A stretch of 64,000 nucleotides of DNA from Mycobacterium sp. DL99 (GTDB taxonomy: Bacteria; Actinomycetota; Actinomycetes; Mycobacteriales; Mycobacteriaceae): the NCBI RefSeq assembly GCF_004762045.1, contig NZ_SJOM01000007.1:487818-551817 (forward strand), in the 5' to 3' direction. This document shows positions 33,406-42,272 of the stretch, piece after piece. A program made the translations under genes and the position numbers. How positions within the stretch are numbered: the first letter of the stretch is position 1; every line of letters starts with the position of its first letter. The notes under the pieces were generated by a model, which saw only the letters and a program-made list of their open reading frames with translations, was not told the DNA's origin and made no database searches.

Positions 33406-34517
33406 CGGCGCGCAGCTGTGAATCTCGGCTAGCGATCGAGCGCGCCGTTACGGCTCTGCGCGCCGGGTCTCCGGTTCTGGTTGTCAACGGCACCGATGAC
33501 CAGGTCGTCGCCGACGTAGTGATCGCGGCCGCTCATGCCACGCCGCATTGGACGGCATGGCTGGTGAGGTTCACCTCGGGGCTGATTTGTGCGGCGCTGC
33601 CCGCACGTCGAGCAGAGGAACTGGATCTGCCGACCATGGCCCGTGACGATGACTCAAATGTGAAAGCTCCCACGTTTGCGGTCGCGGTAGACGCCGCATC
33701 CGGTATCGGTACCGGCATCAGCGCGACCGACCGCGCCCGCACTGCGCGCGTTCTGGCAAGCGACAGCTCCCGGCCAAGTGATCTGGTGCGGCCCGGTCAC
33801 GTTCTCCCAGTGAAGGTTGCAGGCTGCGGGGTGCTCAAGCGCCGGGGGAGCGCAGAGGCGACGGTGGATCTTTGCGACATAGCGGGGCTTCCACCGGTAG
33901 GACTGACCGCTGCCCTCCTAGGGGAGGACGGCGAACTACTGCGGGAACCCGCAGTCAGTCTGTTCGCTCAGAACCATCGCTTGCCGATGGTGCACATCGA
34001 CAGCGTCGTGCACCACCGCCTTGTCCACGGTGATGGACGTCGCAAGCGGGTCACGCTGGTTCAGAACCGACTGGACCAGCTGGCAGGCCGGGCGCTCAGA
34101 GCAGTCGACTTTGAAGACCAGCTGACGGGCGCTCGGCATACGGTTTTCATCGGCACCTCCGTACCTGATATCGATCCACCCGTGTATGTCATCACGGAAT
34201 GTGTCCATGGTGACCCACTTCTAGCCTCTGGCTGCGAATGCAGAGTCGAGTTTGAGAGGTGTCACGAGCGCATCGCCGCACACGGCGGAGTCATCGTGTA
34301 CGTGCGGCCACCTATCACCTCAGCGCCGAGGTTCTCGGTGCCGCAGCCAGAGTTGGTCGCAGGTTGCATCACCGCGATGCTGATCGAGCTCGGTTTCACG
34401 ACAGTGACTTTGGCCGACTACGTGCAACATGCACAGCTCAAGTCCGTGTGCGAGCTGGTCGTCTCTGGGCCTGCCGCGACCTCGGAGCCGTGCACGCTCT
34501 CCGCCGCTGCCCCCTGA
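33402..34517 (+). CDS. RibBA-like pseudoenzyme (DHBP synthase domain plus shortened GTP cyclohydrolase II domain)
   Basis: 371 residues. Domain 1 (about 10-205) has the DHBP synthase frame: LPTMARDDD, TGISATDRARTARVL, RPGHVLPVKVAGCGVLKRRG, EATVDLCDIAGLPP. The catalytic residues are gone: the expected DREDEGD is TDDQVVAD (only the last Asp is kept), the GHTEA histidine is Ser150, and the Cys-Glu pair is Ala170-Ala171. Domain 2 (about 210-371) keeps the GTP cyclohydrolase II zinc set Cys267, Cys278, Cys280 with correct spacing, but lacks the REGRGIGL segment and ends early. It is coupled to the flavin reductase gene by an ATGA overlap. Roles could be flavin handling, a new hydrolase or a scaffold. 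Confidence 0.88.
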   Translation: MTARSCESRLAIERAVTALRAGSPVLVVNGTDDQVVADVVIAAAHATPHWTAWLVRFTSGLICAALPARRAEELDLPTMARDDDSNVKAPTFAVAVDAASGIGTGISATDRARTARVLASDSSRPSDLVRPGHVLPVKVAGCGVLKRRGSAEATVDLCDIAGLPPVGLTAALLGEDGELLREPAVSLFAQNHRLPMVHIDSVVHHRLVHGDGRRKRVTLVQNRLDQLAGRALRAVDFEDQLTGARHTVFIGTSVPDIDPPVYVITECVHGDPLLASGCECRVEFERCHERIAAHGGVIVYVRPPITSAPRFSVPQPELVAGCITAMLIELGFTTVTLADYVQHAQLKSVCELVVSGPAATSEPCTLSAAAP

Positions 34518-34564
34518 CACCTCACGCTTCTTGAGCGCGATAGACAATCGGAGAGACCGAATCC

Positions 34565-36232
34565 ATGGACATCCATGCCACCATGCAGAACGTACCGCTG
34601 ACGCTCACCGCGATCCTAGACGGAATCGACGGCACCTTCGGTGATTCAGAGGTCCTCACCTATGCAGGTGCCAACGCCGTCGTACAAGCCGCCACATTCT
34701 CTGAGATTGCCACGCGCGCAGCTCAACTGGCCAACGGATTGGCCGGCTTCGGAATCGAAGCCGGTGACCGGGTTGCGACCTTCATGTGGAACAACCAGCG
34801 GCACCTCGAGGCATACCTCGCCGTGCCCTGTTCTGGCGCGATCCTGCACACACTCAACATTCGGCTCACGCCTGAGCAACTCGGCTATATCGCCTCCCAT
34901 GCCGGGGACAAGATCATCATCGTCGATGCCAGTTTGCTCGACACGTTGCTCCCAGCGTTGCCGCTGATGCCGGAGCTGGCGGCGCTGGTAATCGCCGGTG
35001 ACCCGACCGACGCTCAGCTGGCCGAGGTATCACGTCTGGTGCCCAACGTGATCGCCTACGAGCAACTCGTGAACAGCCAACCGACCACGTTCGCGTGGCC
35101 AGCGCTCGACGAACACAGCGCAGCGGCGATGTGCTACACCAGCGGAACAACCGGGGATCCCAAAGGCGTGGTCTACAGTCATCGGTCGGTCTATCTGCAC
35201 GCCCTTGCCGTCTGCACGGCCAACGTTGCGGGAATCTCCTCCCGTGACCGGGTGCTTCCCATAGTCCCGATGTTTCACGTCAACGCGTGGGGTATTCCGT
35301 ATGCGTCGCTGATGGCCGGCGCAACACTGATACTGCCGGACCGCCACCTCAAGCCCGACACGCTCGTCGACATGATCGCCAAACACGGCGCCACGTTGTC
35401 TGGCGGCGTCCCTACGGTTTTCAACGACATGTTGCTGTGGCTGCGCGACAATCCTGGCCATCGAATCGACTCGTTGCGTCGAGTGCTGTGTGGCGGCGCA
35501 GCGGTCCCGGCGTCCCTTGTCGCCGCGTATCGCGATGAATTCGCGGTTCCGCTGATCCAAGCGTGGGGCATGACCGAAACCAGCCCCATCGTGACGATCG
35601 CCGACGCCCCAGGCAACGCGGCCACGACCGATCAGCAGCGAAAGCTCAACAGCACGGGCCGATTCCTGTTCGGTGCCAAAGGACGCATCGTCGACGAGAC
35701 GGGCACTGTTCTGCCGCGCGACGGCCAGTCGGTTGGCGAAGTACAGGTGCGTGGCCCGTGGATCACCGGTGGCTACCACGGCGGCATCGATGCCGAGAGC
35801 TTTTCCACCGACCCGGACGGGCAACTCTGGCTCCACACGGGCGACATCGGACACATCAGCGCTGACGGATACCTGACGCTCACCGACCGAGTCAAAGACG
35901 TCATCAAGTCCGGTGGCGAATGGATCAGCTCGGTTCACCTCGAAACCACTCTGGTCGGTCATCCCGATGTGGTCGAAGCTGCCGTGATCGGCGTACCTGA
36001 CACCCGTTGGGATGAACGACCACTCGCATTGGTGACCCTGCGGCCCGGCTCTGCCGCGCGGGTCGAAGATCTGAAGGACTGGCTTGGGGAGCGCGTCCAG
36101 CGATGGTGGCTGCCCGAGCGGTGGGCCGTGGTCGGCTCTATCGCGCGGACAGGCGTCGGCAAGTACGACAAGAAGCTGATGCGGCAGCAGTACCACTCCG
36201 GCGAGATTCCCGTCACCGTGCTGCCCCGCTAG
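34565..36232 (+). CDS. AMP-dependent acyl-CoA ligase (medium-chain/FadD35-like)
   Basis: 555-residue ANL ligase. P-loop: [19 protein letters not shown]; second motif [19 protein letters not shown]; adenine motif [10 protein letters not shown]; hinge [35 protein letters not shown]; catalytic lysine in [11 protein letters not shown]. The layout is that of the 540-560 residue fatty-acyl-CoA synthases. It is the last gene of the flavin/CoA operon, 47 bp after the RibBA-like gene. With the 634-residue ligase it makes two activations, perhaps for two different cleavage products. A long hairpin follows at 36243-36304. Confidence 0.93.
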   Translation: MDIHATMQNVPLTLTAILDGIDGTFGDSEVLTYAGANAVVQAATFSEIATRAAQLANGLAGFGIEAGDRVATFMWNNQRHLEAYLAVPCSGAILHTLNIRLTPEQLGYIASHAGDKIIIVDASLLDTLLPALPLMPELAALVIAGDPTDAQLAEVSRLVPNVIAYEQLVNSQPTTFAWPALDEHSAAAMCYTSGTTGDPKGVVYSHRSVYLHALAVCTANVAGISSRDRVLPIVPMFHVNAWGIPYASLMAGATLILPDRHLKPDTLVDMIAKHGATLSGGVPTVFNDMLLWLRDNPGHRIDSLRRVLCGGAAVPASLVAAYRDEFAVPLIQAWGMTETSPIVTIADAPGNAATTDQQRKLNSTGRFLFGAKGRIVDETGTVLPRDGQSVGEVQVRGPWITGGYHGGIDAESFSTDPDGQLWLHTGDIGHISADGYLTLTDRVKDVIKSGGEWISSVHLETTLVGHPDVVEAAVIGVPDTRWDERPLALVTLRPGSAARVEDLKDWLGERVQRWWLPERWAVVGSIARTGVGKYDKKLMRQQYHSGEIPVTVLPR

Positions 36233-36242
36233 ATCATTTCCC

Positions 36243-36304
36243 GGCGAGCAGACGCGGAGGTACCTGCAATACGGCATGTTCGGGTACCGCAGCGTCTGCT
36301 CGCC
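36243..36304. terminator. Long nested inverted repeat after the flavin/CoA operon
   Basis: Perfect 13-bp arms GGCGAGCAGACGC (36243-36255) and GCGTCTGCTCGCC (36292-36304) enclose a 36-nt loop that itself carries GGTACC twice (36259-36264 and 36283-36288) as an inner stem. It starts 11 bp after the stop of the last operon gene. No T-run follows. It probably acts as a terminator or mRNA 3' stabiliser. The rest of 36233-36618 shows only the leader of the small secreted protein gene. Confidence 0.65.
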
Positions 36305-36618
36305 TAAGGAAGGACGAAGGTGTCGCCGAACCCGAGTGACGGCTAGCGACAGCGAAGGGCTCTACACCAGTCAATCCAGCAGACCAAACGGGGATCTCGC
36401 TGTTGCGCGGGCATCGGACCGGGTCGACGCTGGTGGTCAGACATATTGGGGTGCAGAGGAATCCGGCTAGCCGTTGCCTGTATAAGCGGAGAAGAAGCTC
36501 ATCCGAAATAGTCGGACGGCCAATGACATACATCACGTTTCGTTGGCAGTGTGGCTCCCATCACTGTTATCGGCATTCCGACATATCGGCGGGCCGTCAC
36601 GTTCGATGGGAGAACACT

Positions 36619-36879
36619 ATGGGAGCCAGCATTATTGGACGCGTCAGCGGAAGAGCCAAGGCGCTGTCAGCGGTGATGGGTGTAGCGGCAGCGGTAGCGA
36701 TGGGTGCGATGTGCTTCACCCATGGAAGTGACGTCACGGGAATCAGCTTGGCGCGTAACGACGATCTGCCGTCGGCCACGGTGACTCGGTCAACAGCACC
36801 GAAGGAGCTGGCAACCTCCTTCGCCCGGCCGACCCACACCGCTAAACCTTGTGCCGCGAGAGCCACCATGCCTTGCTGA
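36619..36879 (+). CDS. Small exported protein of unknown function
   Basis: 86 residues from ATG 36619, with GGGAGA just upstream. The N-terminus has arginines and a lysine (GRVSGRAKAL) followed by a hydrophobic run VMGVAAAVAMGAM, a signal peptide with likely cleavage near the CFTHGSD region. The mature part is short, rich in Thr, Ser and Ala and contains two cysteines (KPCAARATMPC at the end) that could pair. No family is recognised. It lies between the operon hairpin and the convergent IclR gene. Confidence 0.6.
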   Translation: MGASIIGRVSGRAKALSAVMGVAAAVAMGAMCFTHGSDVTGISLARNDDLPSATVTRSTAPKELATSFARPTHTAKPCAARATMPC

Positions 36880-36931
36880 CACGCGGTCTTGCGGCTCACT
36901 CGTGCATCGGGATGGGTCAGCCGTTGAGGGT

Positions 36932-37678
36932 TCAGTGCGGCGGAACCTCGTTCTGAGCGAGGCTACGCGCTGTCCGCCGGGCGATGCGAAAGTACTCTTC
37001 TCGTCGGTTCAGCAGGCGTTCCGTTGGTGCGCTGATCGATAATGCCGCAATCGCCCGGTGGTCACGCTGATGGATGCCTACGGCGATGCATGACTGGCCC
37101 GGGATGGTTTCACCGTGCTCTATCGCGACGTCGTCGCGTCGGGCGGAGATGAGCTGCGCATGAAGGATATTCACGTCAACGACCGAGTTCTCCGTGAGCC
37201 TTGGCAAGCCGTTGCTGTCGATGAGCCCTTCAACCGTGGACCACGGTAGCTGCGCCATGAGCAACTTCCCGAGCGCCGAAGTGTGACCAGAAATATGAAC
37301 TCCGCGAGTGACTATCGGATCAGTCCGATCTGCGGATGCATTGGTGATGCAGACAACGCCTCGACCATCCCACGCGCCGACGGTCACCACAGCTGAGAGC
37401 TGGTGGGAGAGCGCTGCCACACGACGATTTGTATGGGCATTGAAACAGGTGGAACTCATGAGCCGGCGACTGAAGAGCAGAACACGCCAGCCGAGTCGAT
37501 AGCGGTCGCCTGAAGTCTGTTGCAACAGACCAATCGCTGCAAGGCTGGACATGATGTCGAAGGTCGTCGACTTCGGCAGCTGCAGCCTCGCGGCCACCGC
37601 CGTCACACCCCACTCTGGGGTTTCGGCCGTGAAGAGATCGAGTACCTTCCCGGTGCGGTCGATCGTGTTCAGCACCAT
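36932..37678 (-). CDS. IclR-family transcriptional regulator
   Basis: 248 residues. The N-terminal winged helix reads VLDLFTAETPEWGVTAVAARLQLPKSTTFDIMSSLAAIGLL, and the C-terminal effector domain has HTSALGKLLMAQLP, SCIAVGIHQRDHRAIAALSISAP and the final helix region RTARSLAQ. All family landmarks are present. IclR proteins often sense small organic acids. Its target is not obvious: the E1-E2 operon ends just upstream on the same strand, and the divergent interval is occupied by that operon's last gene. Confidence 0.92.
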   Translation of the reverse strand: MVLNTIDRTGKVLDLFTAETPEWGVTAVAARLQLPKSTTFDIMSSLAAIGLLQQTSGDRYRLGWRVLLFSRRLMSSTCFNAHTNRRVAALSHQLSAVVTVGAWDGRGVVCITNASADRTDPIVTRGVHISGHTSALGKLLMAQLPWSTVEGLIDSNGLPRLTENSVVDVNILHAQLISARRDDVAIEHGETIPGQSCIAVGIHQRDHRAIAALSISAPTERLLNRREEYFRIARRTARSLAQNEVPPH

Positions 37679-37715
37679 GCGGCCCTACGTACGAGTGGAA
37701 ATTCGGTCTCGGTGG

Positions 37716-38039
37716 TCAAGAGCTCTGCGGGTGATTGGTGGCACGAGTTTGATCGGAAGGGCCGAGAGCGGCTAGTTTCGCCAAACAGATTCCGATCACA
37801 CGTTCTCGATCGGATTCGCGCATCGCCTGGGGTGGTGCTTCCTGCACGAGCACCAGCACTCGATGATAGAAGGTCGACGGTGCGATGCCGAACTCCGGCA
37901 AGATGTACTCGTCGCCGTGATCGAACGGTGCCCATCGGGCTACGAACGAGAGCATGCGACCGCATTCAGTAAGCGTGTGCGAGTTGACGTTTGTAGGTCG
38001 TCGCGCTGGTCTCCTCGACTTTGGGGGTTCCTTGATCAT
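37716..38039 (-). CDS. Small protein coupled to the E1-E2 operon (DUF3263-like)
   Basis: 107 residues. Its ATG (38037-38039) overlaps the E2 stop as ATGA, so translation is coupled to the dehydrogenase genes. The core MLSFVARWAPFDHGDEYILPEFGIAPSTFYHRVLVLVQE resembles the short DUF3263-type helical domain of actinobacteria (RWA...GDE...EFG...FYxRVL), which looks like a degenerate HTH. The N-terminus is basic and proline-rich, the C-terminus low-complexity. A DNA-binding or complex-binding role would both fit; neither is shown. Confidence 0.65.
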   Translation of the reverse strand: MIKEPPKSRRPARRPTNVNSHTLTECGRMLSFVARWAPFDHGDEYILPEFGIAPSTFYHRVLVLVQEAPPQAMRESDRERVIGICLAKLAALGPSDQTRATNHPQSS

Positions 38040-39091
38040 CGAAGGTCCGCATCGTCGAAGCCGCGCTCCAAGCGATGGCGCACGGTGCCGAGATAGCGTG
38101 CGGCGTCGGCGCCGTCGATGATCCGATGGTCGTAGGACAGCGACAGATAGGCCATCGAACTGGTCTTCACCACGAGGTTGCCAAGCTCGTCGCGTCCAGG
38201 GACCAGTCGTTCGACCACTGTCCCGACACCCAGGATGGCCGATTGGGGTTGATTGATGATCGGGGTGTCGAACAGTGCGCCGCGGCTTCCGGTGTTGGTG
38301 ATCGTGAAAGTTCCTCCCGACAGATCGTCAGGCCGTACCGTCCCCGACCGCACCGCCAGGGCCGATGCCGCGATGGCTGCTGCCAAGCCGGCCAACGTCA
38401 TTGACTCGGCGTCGCGGATCACCGGCACCATCAGACCCTTGTCACTATCGACCGCAACACCTAGATGGACGGCACTGTGATAGGTGACCTCGGTGCAGTC
38501 GGCGTTCAATGAAGAGTTGATCACCGGGTGTGCCGCAAGGCCTTCCACAGCAGCGCCGACGACAAACGGCAGGTAGGACAGCTTCTGGCCGGTCCGGGCC
38601 TCGAATTCGGCTTTGTTGCGGTTGCGCACCAGCGCGACATTGGTCAGGTCGACTTCGACCACCGTCGTCAACTGCGCCGATGTCTGCAGTGATGTCAGCA
38701 TGCGCTGAGCAATTGTGCGCCGGATCCGCGAGAGCTTCTCGACTCGCTCCGTTGCTGATTCAACCGGTTCCGGTTCCGGCTCGGCGACCTCTGGAACGCT
38801 CTCTGGCTCATTGGCCGTTTCCTCGGTGGGCGCTGTGTCGGCCGCGCTGATCACCGCGATGACCGCGCCGATCTCGACCACGGCGTCCTCCGGCTCGATG
38901 ATCTGAGCCAGGATCCCGGCTGCGGGGGAGCAGACTTCGGTATCGACCTTGTCGGTCGCGACCTCGAGCAGGGGCTCGTCATGCTGGACTTCATCGCCTA
39001 CTGCTTTGAGCCACCGGGTGATGGTGGCCTCGGTGACCGCCTCACCAAGGGCGGGTAGTTCCACGTTGGTAATGCTTGTGGCGGAAGTCAT
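38036..39091 (-). CDS. 2-Oxoacid dehydrogenase E2 (dihydrolipoyl acyltransferase) without peripheral subunit-binding domain
   Basis: 351 residues. A single lipoyl domain occupies 1-84, with the modified lysine Lys48 in ATDKVDTEV. A Glu/Pro-rich linker (about 85-113) leads directly to the catalytic domain starting VEKLSRIRRTIAQRM, with the active-site histidine in LSYDHRIIDGADAARYL. The ~35-residue subunit-binding domain that normally sits in the linker and holds E1 or E3 is not visible. The start overlaps the E1 stop (ATGA). It takes the acyl group from E1 to CoA. How E1 and E3 dock is an open point; no E3 gene is in the window. Confidence 0.93.
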   Translation of the reverse strand: MTSATSITNVELPALGEAVTEATITRWLKAVGDEVQHDEPLLEVATDKVDTEVCSPAAGILAQIIEPEDAVVEIGAVIAVISAADTAPTEETANEPESVPEVAEPEPEPVESATERVEKLSRIRRTIAQRMLTSLQTSAQLTTVVEVDLTNVALVRNRNKAEFEARTGQKLSYLPFVVGAAVEGLAAHPVINSSLNADCTEVTYHSAVHLGVAVDSDKGLMVPVIRDAESMTLAGLAAAIAASALAVRSGTVRPDDLSGGTFTITNTGSRGALFDTPIINQPQSAILGVGTVVERLVPGRDELGNLVVKTSSMAYLSLSYDHRIIDGADAARYLGTVRHRLERGFDDADLR

Positions 39092-41439
39092 TTCATGCTC
39101 CGTTCGGCCAGGTCGAGTGCTGCGCTGACGATGCTGTCGGTGTCGATGCCGTGATACCGGTAGACATCGTCGAGCGAGCCGACCTGTCCGAATCGGCTCA
39201 CTCCTAGAGCGGCTCCCGCCACATTGTTGATGCCGGTGAGAAACGCCAACGTGTGTGGGTGTCCGTCGAGCACGGTCACCATAGGGGCGGCTCGATCGGC
39301 CGGGAAGACCTGGTCGAGGATCCAGCTGGGGCTCTCGGAAAGCCCGCGGCGAGCTTGTAGTGCGTCGAACAGCAGGCCGGGGCTGGTCACGCAGATGACA
39401 TCGGTATCGATTCCCTGGTCGGTGAGCCGATCAGCCGCCCGCAGGGATTCGGTGATCATCGCTCCCATTCCGACCACGGTGACCTGCGGTATGCCATCGG
39501 CTCGTCGCAGGATGTACGCACCGGCGACGACTTGTTTTCTCCGGCGTTCTCGGGCGGCGGCGTCGTCGGGAACCGATGCCAAAGTCTGGTCCACGGGCCG
39601 CGTGGAAAGTCGCACATACGACGACGAGCCATCCGGCCGACCCAACAGACCGATGCATGACAGCAACGTCCACTCGACATCGATGGCAAATGCCGGCTCG
39701 TAACTGATGCAACCAGGTTGCTCAAGGCCGATCGACGGTGTCTTGATGGACTGATGTGCGCCGCCCTCGGCCGCGAGTGACACACCCGAGGGGGTCCCAA
39801 CCAGAATCGACTGTCCGCCTGCGTAAATGCCGTAGGACCACGGTTCCAAGGCACGTTCCACGAATGGGTCGTAGACCACACCGATCGGAAAGAGAGGTTC
39901 GCCCCACCGGCTCCACGTCGCACCGAGCTCACCGATCAGGCCGACAAGATTGGTCTCGGCGATACCGAGTTCCATGTGCTGTCCGGTCGGTCTCTCCCGC
40001 CAGTGCATGATCGTCTCGGGGTCGTCGTCGAACCAGTTCCGACGTTCGTTGGGGGACCACACGCCAACCTTGTTGAGCCAACCGGCCAGGTTGGTCGTTG
40101 AGCTGACGTCGGGGCTCACGGTCACCACACGCTTGGCCGCGTCCGGAGCTTGACGGCTCAGGTCGAGTAGAACCCGGCCCAGAGCCGCCTGGGTAGACGA
40201 TGTGCCCGAAGGGGTGCGACCAGTGTCAACGGGCACGGCGGGCGGAGTCGACAGTGTCACCGGCTCGCGCTGCAGCCTCTCGGCAGTCGTGGCGCAGAGC
40301 GCTCCGGGCGCACCATCGGTGGCGAAGCGCTGCCAAGGACTGGTCGGGTCCATACCGAGTTCCGTGGCGAACTGCTCGTACTGCTCGACGGTGAGTAGTG
40401 ACGAATGATTCTGGGGATGGCCCTGGGTGGGCAGTCGGTGACCCTTGATGGTGTAGGCGATGATCACCGTCGGACGGGTGTCATCGATTTGGGCGTAGGC
40501 GGCGCGCAGTGCGCCGAGGTCGTGGCCGCCCAGATTGCGGATCGCGGCCAGCAACGTGTTCTCATCCAGGTCGCGGATCAGCGTCGAGATCTGGTCGGCA
40601 CCTATTCCGTTGCCGGGCAGCCTCTCCCGTAGCTCTTCGGCTGAGCAGCGCAGCAGACGCTGGTACTCGGGGTTGGGCATCTCGAGGATGCGGGTACGCA
40701 GCGCCGCCCCACCGCTGTGGTCGAACAATGACTCAAGCTGGGCGCCGAACTTCACATTGATCACTTGCCATCCGGCGGCCGAGAACATTGCCTCCAGCCG
40801 TCCGGCCGCGATGTTCGGCACGACGCGGTCGAGTGATTGGCGGTTGAGGTCGACGATCCAGACGATCTCGCCGAGCTCGGCGACGGAGTTGTCCAGGATG
40901 GCTTCCCAGACCGCCCCCTCGTCGAGTTCGGCGTCGCCCACCAGCGAGTACTGGCGACCTTTTCCCGCGGCGCCGATCTGCATGTCGACGTAGCGGCGGG
41001 CGATCGTGCCCCATATCGGCGCAGTCGCCCCAATCCCCACCGATCCTGTCGAATAATCAACGGGATCAGGGTCTTTCGATCGGCTCGGGTAGGACTGGAG
41101 ACCACCGAACTCGCGCAGAGTAGTCAGGTACTTCTGATCGAGTTCGCCCAGCAGATAATTGATGCTGTGCAGCACGGGCGAGGCGTGCGGCTTCACCGAC
41201 ACCCGGTCGCCTGGTTGAAGCTGTTCGAACCACAGCGACGTCATGATCGAGGTCATGGAGGCGCACGACGCCTGATGGCCTCCCACCTTCAGGCCGGTCA
41301 GGTTGGGCCGAACACGGTTGGCGTGGTGGATGATCGACGTCGATAGCCACAACACGCGATCCTCGATTTCGCGGAGGGTGGCGTCTGCTGACGTGTCGGC
41401 GACACGAGGCCGTGCATCGACTGATTGCGAGCGGTCCAT
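39088..41439 (-). CDS. 2-Oxoacid dehydrogenase E1, homodimeric AceE type
   Basis: 783 residues. Thiamine-diphosphate enzyme that decarboxylates a 2-oxoacid. The order follows AceE: GLKVGGHQASCASM, PHASPVLHSINYLLGEL, the ThDP/Mg motif GDAELDEGAVWEAI followed by IVDLNRQSLD, AYTIKGHRLPTQGHPQNHSS, and the transketolase-like half with QHMELGIAETNLV and EGGAHQSI. It is shorter than pyruvate E1 (about 890-930). A similar AceE-like E1 beside an Lrp-type regulator, MdeB with MdeR of Pseudomonas, oxidises 2-oxobutyrate from methionine. A short-chain 2-oxoacid is thus a fair guess. It is the first gene of the operon E1-E2-small protein. Confidence 0.92.
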   Translation of the reverse strand: MDRSQSVDARPRVADTSADATLREIEDRVLWLSTSIIHHANRVRPNLTGLKVGGHQASCASMTSIMTSLWFEQLQPGDRVSVKPHASPVLHSINYLLGELDQKYLTTLREFGGLQSYPSRSKDPDPVDYSTGSVGIGATAPIWGTIARRYVDMQIGAAGKGRQYSLVGDAELDEGAVWEAILDNSVAELGEIVWIVDLNRQSLDRVVPNIAAGRLEAMFSAAGWQVINVKFGAQLESLFDHSGGAALRTRILEMPNPEYQRLLRCSAEELRERLPGNGIGADQISTLIRDLDENTLLAAIRNLGGHDLGALRAAYAQIDDTRPTVIIAYTIKGHRLPTQGHPQNHSSLLTVEQYEQFATELGMDPTSPWQRFATDGAPGALCATTAERLQREPVTLSTPPAVPVDTGRTPSGTSSTQAALGRVLLDLSRQAPDAAKRVVTVSPDVSSTTNLAGWLNKVGVWSPNERRNWFDDDPETIMHWRERPTGQHMELGIAETNLVGLIGELGATWSRWGEPLFPIGVVYDPFVERALEPWSYGIYAGGQSILVGTPSGVSLAAEGGAHQSIKTPSIGLEQPGCISYEPAFAIDVEWTLLSCIGLLGRPDGSSSYVRLSTRPVDQTLASVPDDAAARERRRKQVVAGAYILRRADGIPQVTVVGMGAMITESLRAADRLTDQGIDTDVICVTSPGLLFDALQARRGLSESPSWILDQVFPADRAAPMVTVLDGHPHTLAFLTGINNVAGAALGVSRFGQVGSLDDVYRYHGIDTDSIVSAALDLAERSMK

Positions 41440-41631
41440 CAGTGGTTTCCTTGCATGCGAGTTCCAGATTGTGGGGCGACCGGCCTTCGCCGTGCTCAGG
41501 TCGTGAACACGGCGACGACGCGTCGCAGCACGCCTGCTCGTGTGAGAGCGCGGGCGCTACCGACCGCGGTGACACGGTCGTCGGAGCTCCGTAGGGGTGC
41601 AGAACTCGCTGTCAAGTCGAGCATCGAACTA

Positions 41632-41652
41632 CACTTTGGACAAGTTCAAGTG
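41632..41652. promoter_or_regulatory. Candidate Lrp/AsnC operator between E1 and the regulator
   Basis: CACTTTGGACAAG followed by TTCAAGTG is an imperfect inverted repeat (CACTT...AAGTG, with ACTTTGGACAAGT nested). It lies in the 270-bp divergent interval, about 60 bp before the regulator's TTG start. Lrp-type proteins bind such sites. Confidence 0.45.
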
Positions 41653-41710
41653 GATCGACTGAGCATTTTGCTGCTGTCGATGTTCGGGCATTCAGTTGGA
41701 GGTTGTCATT

Positions 41711-42196
41711 TTGACTACGCAAACCAGAGTCGACGCTTTGGATGCTCGGATCCTCAAGGCTCTCAACGATGACCCTCGGGCCACCGTGATCGCATTGGCC
41801 GACAAGACCCGGCTCTCGCGCAACACTGTCCAGGCACGCATCAACAAGTTGGAACGACTGGGCGTCCTGCGCTCGTTCGAGAGACGCATCGATCCCGCCA
41901 CACTCGGTTACCCGTTGACGGCGTTCATCCTGACGCGCGTCACACAGCGCAAGCTCGCCGCCATCGCCCGAGCGCTGGAGCAGGTTCCCGAAGTCGTCGA
42001 AGTGCAGGGACTCGGCGGTGCTACCGATCTGTTGATTCACGTGGTCGCCCGTGAGGCGGACGATCTCTACCGGGTGGCCGGCCGAATACTCGATATCGAC
42101 GGTGTCGAGCAGACCAATACCTCGCTGGTCATGCGCAAGCTCGTTGACTTCAGGCTGACGCCGCTTCTGGAGAAGCTGGTTGCGGAAGCGAAATGA
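41711..42196 (+). CDS. Lrp/AsnC-family regulator divergent from the E1-E2 operon
   Basis: 161 residues. HTH: ALDARILKALNDDPRATVIALADKTRLSRNTVQARINKLERLGVL; the RAM effector domain follows with AFILTRVTQRKLAAIARALEQVPEVVEVQGLGGATDLLIHVVA. TTG 41711 (LTTQTRVDALD) is chosen since GGAGG stands eight bases upstream; the frame is open from 41696. The orientation and the nature of the target copy the MdeR-MdeB arrangement, so an amino acid or 2-oxoacid effector is likely. Confidence 0.92.
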   Translation: MTTQTRVDALDARILKALNDDPRATVIALADKTRLSRNTVQARINKLERLGVLRSFERRIDPATLGYPLTAFILTRVTQRKLAAIARALEQVPEVVEVQGLGGATDLLIHVVAREADDLYRVAGRILDIDGVEQTNTSLVMRKLVDFRLTPLLEKLVAEAK

Positions 42197-42272
42197 TCGC
42201 GTTGCCTCGCTTCGGTGGTTGCTCAGTTGCGGCCCGTGGCAGCGGTTTTTGCGTCCGGCGAGGCGCGTTGCG

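Noticed and set aside
35030..36277. Long antisense frame over the second acyl-CoA ligase
   Set aside because: Shadow of a gene with all ANL motifs; no domain of its own.
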